Shown piece after piece: positions 1 through 5,145 of a DNA stretch of 5,145 nt. Position numbers and translations under genes: made by a program. Under the pieces are notes generated by a model that made no database searches, was not told where the DNA came from, and saw only the letters and a program-made list of their open reading frames with translations. Origin of the DNA: an uncultured Ruminococcus sp. (GTDB taxonomy: Bacteria > Bacillota > Clostridia > Oscillospirales > Acutalibacteraceae); the NCBI GenBank assembly GCA_902803585.1, contig CADCQO010000136.1:1-5145 (forward strand). The letters are read 5' to 3'. Numbering within the stretch: the first letter of the stretch is position 1; each line of letters starts with the position of its first letter.

Positions 1-313
1 CAAATATGGTGAAGCCCCGACCGGGTGTTGTACCGTCGGGGAAGTTGGCGGGACGTATCAGAAACGGGTTTTCGTCAAAAGTATCATAGCATTCCCTGCG
101 GCGAAAGGTGTGATTGCCGGCGGTGATAACGTCTACTCCGCTGCTGAACAGGAACTCAGCGGAAGCAGGAGTAATACCGTTGCCGTCTGCGGAATTTTCC
201 CCGTTGGCAACAACCAGATCAATTTTTTCGCTTTTTTTCAGTGCGGGCAGTTTTTCACGCAGAAAGTGGCAGCCAATGGAGCCGACCACATCACCGATAG
301 CGAGAATATTCAT
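1..313 (-). CDS. ymdB: YmdB-family metallophosphoesterase (2',3'-cyclic nucleotide phosphodiesterase-like), 3'-truncated by window edge
   Basis: The first 104 residues of a calcineurin-like metallophosphoesterase are visible, starting MNILAIGDVVGS; the stop lies beyond position 1. Seen: Asp8 in the GDVVG motif, Glu39-Asn40 in NGENSADGNGIT, and Asn67-His68 in GNHT, followed by RPANFPDG and PGRG. These match the N-terminal metal ligands of the YmdB/TIGR00282 family; the later histidine ligands fall outside the window. Known for the family: a cytosolic di-metal enzyme of about 260 residues. The Bacillus subtilis member hydrolyses 2',3'-cyclic nucleotides and affects biofilm and motility decisions; it often sits near rny (RNase Y), which is not visible here. 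The start is fixed by a perfect GAGGTGAT ribosome binding site and by alignment of the first beta strand with the family. It has its own promoter and diverges from the zinc-ribbon gene. Family assignment is secure; the exact substrate in this organism is inferred. Confidence 0.9.
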   Translation of the reverse strand, partial: MNILAIGDVVGSIGCHFLREKLPALKKSEKIDLVVANGENSADGNGITPASAEFLFSSGVDVITAGNHTFRRRECYDTFDENPFLIRPANFPDGTTPGRGFTIF

Positions 314-316
314 CAA

Positions 317-324
317 ATCACCTC
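317..324 (-). promoter_or_regulatory. Ribosome binding site of the ymdB-like gene
   Basis: Read on the minus strand this is GAGGTGAT, a full match to the anti-Shine-Dalgarno end of 16S rRNA. The GAGG core lies 7 bases before the ATG at 313-311, which settles the start codon. Confidence 0.85.
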
Positions 325-341
325 TCTGTTACAACACTATA

Positions 342-370
342 ATTGTAGAATTTTTCTGCTGTGTTGTCAA
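342..370 (-). promoter_or_regulatory. Sigma-A-type promoter of the ymdB-like gene
   Basis: On the minus strand a perfect -35 box TTGACA (370-365) is followed after exactly 17 bases by the -10 box TACAAT (347-342), one mismatch from TATAAT. Transcription would start near 335, giving a short leader of about 20 bases before the ATG at 313. The A-tract at 382-388 lies just upstream and could act as an UP element. Boxes and spacing are seen; activity is inferred. Confidence 0.8.
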
Positions 371-381
371 TCGAAAATCGG

Positions 382-408
382 AAAAAAACTGCTTTTTTAC
401 GAAAAAAA
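382..408. promoter_or_regulatory. Phased A/T tracts between the divergent promoters
   Basis: Three homopolymer tracts, A7 (382-388), T6 (393-398) and A7 (402-408), have centres about 10 bp apart, which is one helical turn. Such phasing is known to bend DNA. The tracts lie just upstream of both -35 boxes (370-365 on the minus strand, 423-428 on the plus strand), where the alpha subunit of RNA polymerase contacts UP elements. A shared activating role for both promoters is inferred. Confidence 0.5.
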
Positions 409-410
409 TT

Positions 411-434
411 CGGTAATAGCCCTTTACATTACCG
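411..434. repeat. Inverted repeat overlapping the plus-strand -35 box; possible operator
   Basis: CGGTAAT (411-417) and ATTACCG (428-434) are exact inverted copies separated by 10 bases. The repeat spans the -35 box TTTACA (423-428) of the zinc-ribbon gene's promoter. Arm centres are 17 bp apart, so a dimeric repressor could bind and block polymerase. No regulator is encoded nearby, and a 7-bp repeat in AT-rich DNA could be chance. Confidence 0.35.
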
Positions 435-451
435 GAAATTTTATGTATCAT
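423..451 (+). promoter_or_regulatory. Sigma-A-type promoter of the zinc-ribbon membrane protein gene
   Basis: A -35 box TTTACA (423-428) and a -10 box TATCAT (446-451), each one mismatch from consensus, are separated by 17 bases. Transcription would start near 458, leaving an untranslated leader of about 58 bases before the ATG at 516. The A7 tract at 402-408 lies upstream as a possible UP element. Activity is inferred from the boxes and spacing. Confidence 0.7.
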
Positions 452-501
452 TAAAGTACAGGGGCAGTGTTCCCATACCGAAAGGCAAATCAACTAATGT
501 G

Positions 502-507
502 AAGGAG
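502..507 (+). promoter_or_regulatory. Ribosome binding site of the zinc-ribbon gene
   Basis: AAGGAG lies 8 bases before the ATG at 516. It fixes the start so that the protein begins directly with the zinc-ribbon motif MFCPNCG. Confidence 0.8.
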
Positions 508-515
508 ATGTTGTT

Positions 516-2282
516 ATGTTTTGTCCGAATTGTGGAAAAGAAAACGATGATTCTGTACGCCATTGTCAAAACTGCGGCTCGTTTATCCCCGATTTATCCA
601 TTCTTGGCAATGAAGAGACACCGAAGATGTCACAGGAACAGCCTATGACGTTCAGTGCACTTTCTCAGGACAACAGAGAGGAATTTCAGAATGATACCTC
701 CCGTTATCAGGAGTACACAATGGCCGATGTGGTGGCAAAAAAGAGCCACAAGAAGCTGATTGTGTGGCTGGTTGTGCTGGCTGCTGTTCTGGTGCTGAGT
801 GTCGCTGCATTCTTTGTCGTGCGTTTTATCATTAACTCCAATTCTCTCAGCAAAATCAAGAGTGACCCCACAAAGTATGTTTTTGCTTCCTATCAGACAA
901 CCGCAAAAAATGCCGCCAACAGTATGGATGCTGTCCGTGCGCTGACAGCTGGACAGAACCGGCAGGAAACTACCAAAACGACCATTACTGCCGGCGGTGT
1001 GACACAGCAGAGTATCTGTGCAGTAGACGCTCAAAACAAAAAGTTCTATTATTCCACTTCTTTTGACACACAGAAAAATGCCAACGGTGCAAAGTTTTCT
1101 TCCGGTATGCCCTCCAGTTTCTCGGCGGAATGCTATGCAACACTCGACCGCCTTGTGCTGAACAGCAGTGTAGACGGTCAGAAAGCGGATTACTATGTCG
1201 ATCTGAATAATCTCCGTCAGGATGCGGCGGCTTCTTTCATGGGCCCGCAGGGAGAGAATGTTTTCCATCTCAGTCAGGAAAACTATGATATGGCGATGGA
1301 CGTGTATGAGTTCATCTACAACAACCTCAAGAAAGACAATGACCCGTTTGGTCTGGAAAGTCTGGGCAAAAAGCTGTGCGAGGATTTCGACAAATGCGGC
1401 AATGTCAATGTCAGCAGTGAGAAGGTGACCATTGATGATGTCACAGCAGATGCGTTTGTGGTGACACATACCTTCAACAACACCGAGATCATTGCAGCAG
1501 TTGTCAATGATGTGAAAGACTGGGTGAAAACAAATGTCAACATCAATGCAAACGTCAATCAGATGATTGATGATGCACTGGCAAAAGCAGATGTTTCACA
1601 GCTGATTGACCAGCTCAACAGCAGCGGTGCACTGAATAACACCGAACTCATGTTTAAACACTGCATCAATAAGAATCAGGAACTGATGCAGACGGAGATA
1701 ATCCTTCATAAAGACAATCAGGGCTTCAAAATCGTTCTTTGTTTCGGCGCAGACCCTGCCCATAGTAAAAAAAGCTCCATAAAGATTGCTACTGTTGACA
1801 GCAACAACAGCGAAATGGTTTTGCAGTCCATCACAACGGCCAATGAAAGTACAGATGCTGAGGAAAAGATGAATGTTTCCTATATAGGCCTGCTGCTGAA
1901 CGGTTCTACTGCTTTCACCAGAAACAGAACAACAGGCGATTTCACACTGACCAACAATATGACGCTTGCAGTAAGCGGTCTGGGCGGTTCTGCGATCGTT
2001 CCCGAAAAATCCAAATCCGGTACGCCTTCCATGAATTTCTCTGTCAGCGGTAATCTGAAAGTAACAGACGGTTCTGTTGTTCTGAGCTACTCACAGCCTT
2101 CTGCAGACGGCAGTGAAGTAAAGGTTGAAGTTTCTGTTTCCAACAAAGCGGAGATCAAGGAACTGACTTCTGACAATAACCTGCTGAAAGCTGCGTCCGA
2201 GGAACTGACAAAGAATTTCGGTGCTTTGTTCGGACAGCAGAAAATGAAGGCAATCTCTCCGATCGCTACGGTGAATGTGTAA
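516..2282 (+). CDS. Zinc-ribbon, single-pass membrane protein with a large extracytoplasmic domain of unknown function
   Basis: A complete 588-residue protein. Seen in order: a zinc ribbon with Cys3-Cys6 (CPNC) and Cys17-Cys20 (CQNC); a polar, probably disordered linker (about 22-74); the basic patch KKSHKK (75-80); one hydrophobic segment (about 81-106, LIVWLVVLAAVLVL onward); then about 480 residues rich in Asn, Ser and Thr with alternating beta-strand-like stretches and some acidic helices. The basic patch before the membrane segment predicts the zinc ribbon in the cytoplasm and the long C-terminal part outside. There is no cleavable signal, lipobox, sortase motif or second membrane segment, and the C-terminus is free. 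Six further cysteines are scattered through the outer domain. Zinc-ribbon/membrane proteins of this build are common in Clostridia and mostly uncharacterised; the ribbon may bind a protein or nucleic-acid partner. I do not recognise the outer domain. It has its own promoter and terminator, so is probably monocistronic, and converges on secA. Confidence 0.88.
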   Translation: MFCPNCGKENDDSVRHCQNCGSFIPDLSILGNEETPKMSQEQPMTFSALSQDNREEFQNDTSRYQEYTMADVVAKKSHKKLIVWLVVLAAVLVLSVAAFFVVRFIINSNSLSKIKSDPTKYVFASYQTTAKNAANSMDAVRALTAGQNRQETTKTTITAGGVTQQSICAVDAQNKKFYYSTSFDTQKNANGAKFSSGMPSSFSAECYATLDRLVLNSSVDGQKADYYVDLNNLRQDAAASFMGPQGENVFHLSQENYDMAMDVYEFIYNNLKKDNDPFGLESLGKKLCEDFDKCGNVNVSSEKVTIDDVTADAFVVTHTFNNTEIIAAVVNDVKDWVKTNVNINANVNQMIDDALAKADVSQLIDQLNSSGALNNTELMFKHCINKNQELMQTEIILHKDNQGFKIVLCFGADPAHSKKSSIKIATVDSNNSEMVLQSITTANESTDAEEKMNVSYIGLLLNGSTAFTRNRTTGDFTLTNNMTLAVSGLGGSAIVPEKSKSGTPSMNFSVSGNLKVTDGSVVLSYSQPSADGSEVKVEVSVSNKAEIKELTSDNNLLKAASEELTKNFGALFGQQKMKAISPIATVNV

Positions 2283-2298
2283 TCTGACAGTATAAACT

Positions 2299-2344
2299 AA
2301 AAAACGATCCCGATGTCTTTCATACGAAGATATCGGGATTTTTT
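2299..2344 (+). terminator. Rho-independent terminator after the zinc-ribbon gene, possibly bidirectional
   Basis: A 13-bp stem (2307-2319 with 2327-2339, one G-U wobble, core ATCCCGAT/ATCGGGAT) closes a 7-base loop and is followed by T5 (2340-2344). It starts 24 bases after the stop codon. An A6 tract (2299-2304) precedes the stem, so on the minus strand the hairpin is followed by CG and then T6; it could also stop transcription arriving from secA. Confidence 0.88.
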
Positions 2345-2445
2345 CTGGCCTGTGCAAACGGAAAGCGGAACGGCGGATAACTGCATGAGTCTGTTGTTCC
2401 GGATATAGTCCATGTGTGTGAATTGCGGCCGTTGTTTCATGATAC

Positions 2446-2495
2446 AAAAACAGACCTTGCTTCTGATGTTTCAGCATCATCGGCTCGGTCTGTTT
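2446..2495 (-). terminator. Probable Rho-independent terminator of secA
   Basis: Read on the minus strand, a 9-bp outer stem (AAACAGACC, 2495-2487, with GGTCTGTTT, 2456-2448) encloses an internal loop and an inner 5-bp stem (2479-2475 with 2468-2464). The descending arm runs into T5 (2450-2446). It lies about 90 bases past the secA stop codon. The internal loop makes it less ideal than the hairpin at 2307-2339, which could act as a backup. Confidence 0.6.
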
Positions 2496-2584
2496 CTCTT
2501 TAGTGAAGAATCAGGGGACTGCACTTCCTGCGTTCAGCGCAGGCGGCAGGAAATCCCGCTGGTGTCTGAGGCAGGAACACGGTA

Positions 2585-5145
2585 TTATAAGTTTTTGCCG
2601 CAGCACTTTTTGTATTTTTTGCCGCTGCCGCAGGGACAGAGATCGTTGCGGCCGACTTTGGAAGTTTTCTTGACGGTGCGGCTGACAGCTGTTCCATCTC
2701 CCTCCAGATTGGTGGAAGTCGGCTGGGCTACCTGTTCACGCTTCATAAACTTGGCAGCTGCCTTCTGCACATCATCGTCTGAATACTTTGTTTCCTTTTC
2801 GAGCTGTACCGGCTCTTCTGTTTCTTTCGGTTCAGCGGGTGTTTCCGGTTCAGCAGGTGCGTTCTTTTTATCAGCAGAAGTGAAGCTGACAGAGAATGTT
2901 GCGCTGCTGCTGGACTGTTCATCGTTGATTATCAGCGGTACTGCTGCCGCATCGTCCTGTGCAGCCTTTTGCGCGTTGAGGGCGGCTGCCAGTGCGGCTG
3001 CTCTTGCTCGTCCGCCGGCAGCACGTTTTACTGCCAGTTCACGCATTTCTTCCTGTATTTTCAGTCTTTCAGCGACACGTTTGGGAATGACCAGAAGCAT
3101 CTTGATAGTATCCTCACGAATGCAGCGGATCATGTCGTCAAACATATCAAAGCCTTCGATTCTGTATTCAACAACAGGGTCGTGCTGTCCGTAAGAACGC
3201 AGGCGGATACCGCGCTTCAGCTCTTCCATCGCATCAATATGTTCCATCCAGTAGCTGTCGACGTTTTTCAGCAGATATACGCGTTCCAGCTCACGCATGG
3301 TTTCTTCGGGAATCAGCTTCTCGTTTTCTTCGTAAATGTTTGTAGCCTTCTCTGTGAGCATCTGAATCAGATAATCCTTTTCAAGGCTTTCGAGATCATC
3401 GGTTGTATAGACAAGGGTTTCCTCGTCATCTTCGGCAATCAGCCAGCCCTTGAGGGATTCTCTCAGACCTGCAATGTTCCATTCGTCCTTTTCGTCAAAG
3501 GGCAGATACTCTGCTACTTTAGCGGAAATGGTATCAGGAATCATCTTGAGGATTGTTTCACGGAGGTTTTCGCCGTCCAGTACCTGATCGCGCTGGGTGT
3601 AGATAATTTCACGCTGACGGTTCATAACATCGTCAAATTCCAGTACGCTCTTACGGATACCGAAGTTTCTTGCTTCTACTTTTGCCTGTGCGCTGGCAAT
3701 TGTACTGGAGAGAAGTCTGCTTTCCAGCGGTACATCTTCATCGCCGGGCATTCTGTTCATGATAGCGGATATTCTGTCACCGGCAAACAGACGGAGCAGG
3801 TTATCCTCTGCGGACAGGTAGAAACGGCTTGCGCCTGGGTCGCCCTGACGTCCTGCACGGCCTCTGAGCTGGTTATCAATACGTCTTGATTCATGTCTTT
3901 CTGTACCCATGATGAACAATCCGCCGGCTTCTCTTACTTTTTCGGCTTCAATTTCTGTTTCAGCATGGTACTTTTCAAGCAGTTCCTTGTACTTTGCCCT
4001 TGCGGAGATAATTTCCTCGTCTGTTGTTTCAGCGTAGCCGGTAGCTTCTTCTATCAGTTCATCAGAGAACCCAAGACGGCGCATTTCTGCTCTCGCGAGG
4101 AACTCATCATTACCGCCGAGCTTGATATCCGTACCACGTCCTGCCATGTTGGTAGCGATGGTAACAGCACCGAGCTTGCCTGCCTGTGCAACGATTTCTG
4201 CTTCCTTAGCGTGGAGCTTTGCGTTGAGAACGTTGTGCTTGATGCCCTTCTTTTTCAGCATACCGCTAAGTTCTTCGGACTTATCAATGGATACCGTACC
4301 GACCAGAACAGGCTGGCCGTTCTTGTTGGCCTCCATAATATCGTTAATCATAGCGATATATTTGCCATGTTCTGTTTTGAAGATGGCATCGGGGAAGTCA
4401 ATACGCTGGATCGGCTTGTTGGTAGGAATTTCGATACAATCCAGACGATAGATTTCAGAAAATTCGGTTTCTTCGGTCATAGCCGTACCTGTCATACCGG
4501 ACAGTTTGCGGTACAGACGGAAGAAGTTCTGGAAGGTAATAGTAGCGAGCGTCTTGCTTTCACGCTGAACGCTGACACCTTCTTTTGCTTCGATAGCCTG
4601 ATGCAGACCCTCGTTATAGCGTCTGCCGTACATCAGACGGCCGGTAAACTCGTCAACGATGATAACCTCGCCTTTTTCGTTGACAACATACTCGATATCC
4701 CTTCTCATAACACCGTGTGCCTTGATTGCCTGATTGATATGATGGGAAATGGTCATATTTTCAGGGTCAGAAAGGTTTTCCACGTTAAAGAAGGCTTCTG
4801 TTTTCTTTACGCCAACAGGTGTCAGTGTAGCGGTCTTGGCTTTCTCGTCTACGATGTAGTCAATACCTTCTTCTATGTACTCGTCATCGTTGTCGACTTT
4901 GTTGTCAGATTCAGTAATACGCTTGAATTTCATTGTTCTGGCGAGTTCATCAGCACGGACATACAAGTCGGTGGACTGATCGCCCTGACCGGAAATAATC
5001 AAAGGTGTTCTTGCTTCATCAATGAGAATGGAGTCAACCTCATCGACGATAGCGAATGTATGACCTCTCTGCACTTTGTTTTCCTTGTAAACAACCATGT
5101 TGTCACGCAGATAGTCAAAGCCGAGTTCGTTGTTGGTAGCATAGG
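2585..5145 (-). CDS. secA: Preprotein translocase ATPase SecA, N-terminus cut off by window edge
   Basis: The visible 852 residues begin inside YATNNELGFDYLRDNM, a conserved SecA segment near residue 170 of known SecAs; the Walker A region lies beyond 5145. The ATG at 5098-5096 is internal. In order (visible numbering): DEVD box (34-37) and LIDEARTPLIISG; preprotein cross-linking domain; VDEFTGRLMYGRRYNEGLHQA (about 163-183); GMTGTA (216-221); second nucleotide-binding fold with MAGRGTDIKLGG (333-344) and RRIDNQLRGRAGRQGD (420-435); helical scaffold and two-helix finger (VDSYWMEHIDAMEELKRG, about 628-645); a low-complexity tail (about 705-829); and a C-terminal CxCx8CC zinc motif (836-848) within CPCGSGKKYKKCC. 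SecA is the essential cytosolic and membrane-peripheral motor that drives unfolded preproteins through SecYEG using ATP. With about 170 residues missing, the whole protein would be roughly 1020 residues, longer than B. subtilis SecA (841). About 60 residues after GTDIKLGG and a long tail account for this. No frameshift is seen. Single canonical SecA rather than SecA2 is inferred from the intact zinc tail. Confidence 0.97.
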   Translation of the reverse strand, partial: YATNNELGFDYLRDNMVVYKENKVQRGHTFAIVDEVDSILIDEARTPLIISGQGDQSTDLYVRADELARTMKFKRITESDNKVDNDDEYIEEGIDYIVDEKAKTATLTPVGVKKTEAFFNVENLSDPENMTISHHINQAIKAHGVMRRDIEYVVNEKGEVIIVDEFTGRLMYGRRYNEGLHQAIEAKEGVSVQRESKTLATITFQNFFRLYRKLSGMTGTAMTEETEFSEIYRLDCIEIPTNKPIQRIDFPDAIFKTEHGKYIAMINDIMEANKNGQPVLVGTVSIDKSEELSGMLKKKGIKHNVLNAKLHAKEAEIVAQAGKLGAVTIATNMAGRGTDIKLGGNDEFLARAEMRRLGFSDELIEEATGYAETTDEEIISARAKYKELLEKYHAETEIEAEKVREAGGLFIMGTERHESRRIDNQLRGRAGRQGDPGASRFYLSAEDNLLRLFAGDRISAIMNRMPGDEDVPLESRLLSSTIASAQAKVEARNFGIRKSVLEFDDVMNRQREIIYTQRDQVLDGENLRETILKMIPDTISAKVAEYLPFDEKDEWNIAGLRESLKGWLIAEDDEETLVYTTDDLESLEKDYLIQMLTEKATNIYEENEKLIPEETMRELERVYLLKNVDSYWMEHIDAMEELKRGIRLRSYGQHDPVVEYRIEGFDMFDDMIRCIREDTIKMLLVIPKRVAERLKIQEEMRELAVKRAAGGRARAAALAAALNAQKAAQDDAAAVPLIINDEQSSSSATFSVSFTSADKKNAPAEPETPAEPKETEEPVQLEKETKYSDDDVQKAAAKFMKREQVAQPTSTNLEGDGTAVSRTVKKTSKVGRNDLCPCGSGKKYKKCCGKNL

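Larger units (their letters stand above)
2283..2584. other. Convergent intergenic region
   Basis: This 302-base gap between the zinc-ribbon gene and secA holds two terminator-like hairpins, listed separately, and no supportable gene. Just past the secA stop there is a further hairpin without a T tract. CCTGCG (2527-2532) can pair with CGCAGG (2538-2543); alternatively TTCCTGC (2525-2531) can pair with GCAGGAA (2546-2552). A third GCAGGAA lies at 2571-2577. These would fall in the 3' untranslated region of the secA transcript. The stretch 2345-2440 shows nothing recognisable. Confidence 0.6.

Noticed and set aside
110..648. Plus-strand open frames of about 95-114 codons over the start of the ymdB-like gene, the divergent promoter region and the start of the zinc-ribbon gene
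   Set aside because: They are antisense to ymdB, cross both promoters, or overlap the zinc-ribbon gene in another frame; none has a ribosome binding site or domain signature.
630..1469. 279-codon open frame on the minus strand, antisense to the zinc-ribbon gene
   Set aside because: Its translation is Cys/His/Ile-rich with no recognisable domain, it has no supporting promoter or ribosome binding site that I can see, and the opposite strand encodes a clear protein with zinc ribbon, membrane segment, promoter and terminator.
2297..2440. 47-codon minus-strand frame in the convergent intergenic region, starting MKQRPQFTHM
   Set aside because: No ribosome binding site precedes the ATG, it begins right after the secA terminator hairpin, and it runs through the other terminator hairpin.
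2412..3889. Plus-strand open frames antisense to the SecA C-terminal region (260 and 306 codons)
   Set aside because: They overlap unmistakable SecA coding sequence on the minus strand, and their products are Ser/Ala-rich or Phe/Cys-rich without family features, as expected of complement shadows.
5096..5098. ATG as a possible start of SecA
   Set aside because: Conserved SecA sequence (YATNNELGFDYLRDN) continues in frame upstream to the window edge, so this is an internal methionine.
1..5145. CRISPR array, insertion sequence, tRNA, rRNA or riboswitch
   Set aside because: No regularly spaced direct repeats, transposase, terminal repeats, cloverleaf or conserved riboswitch core was seen; the only substantial non-coding stretches are the two intergenic regions described.

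Overview
The window looks like chromosomal DNA of a low-to-mid GC Gram-positive anaerobe of the Clostridia, most likely a Ruminococcus-like member of the Oscillospiraceae. This rests on protein character: a YmdB-type phosphodiesterase, a zinc-ribbon/single-membrane-segment protein of a style common in Clostridia, and a SecA with the clostridial-type insertion after its MAGRGTDIKLGG motif. Strong GAGGTGAT- and AAGGAG-type ribosome binding sites and near-consensus sigma-A-type promoters agree. Genus-level placement is inference.

Layout. Positions 1-313 (minus strand) hold the first 104 codons of a YmdB-family metallophosphoesterase whose 3' end lies outside the window. Positions about 314-515 are a divergent control region: a near-perfect minus-strand promoter for the ymdB-like gene and a good plus-strand promoter for the next gene. 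Between them lie three A/T tracts spaced about one helical turn apart, and a 7-bp inverted repeat overlaps the plus-strand -35 box. Positions 516-2282 (plus) encode a 588-residue protein with an N-terminal four-cysteine zinc ribbon, a linker, one membrane segment and a large predicted extracytoplasmic domain of unknown function. Positions 2283-2584 are a convergent intergenic region with a strong hairpin terminator after the zinc-ribbon gene and a second hairpin serving secA. Positions 2585-5145 (minus) encode the C-terminal 852 residues of SecA, the preprotein translocase motor ATPase; its N-terminus lies beyond the right edge.

How the genes relate. The three genes are in separate transcription units: ymdB and the zinc-ribbon gene diverge, and the zinc-ribbon gene converges on secA. 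Nothing shows functional coupling beyond adjacency, although the zinc-ribbon protein is a membrane protein and SecA drives protein export. I see no mobile element, CRISPR array, tRNA or rRNA. This is an ordinary housekeeping region. The least understood item is the zinc-ribbon membrane protein, and I found no convincing new multi-gene system.
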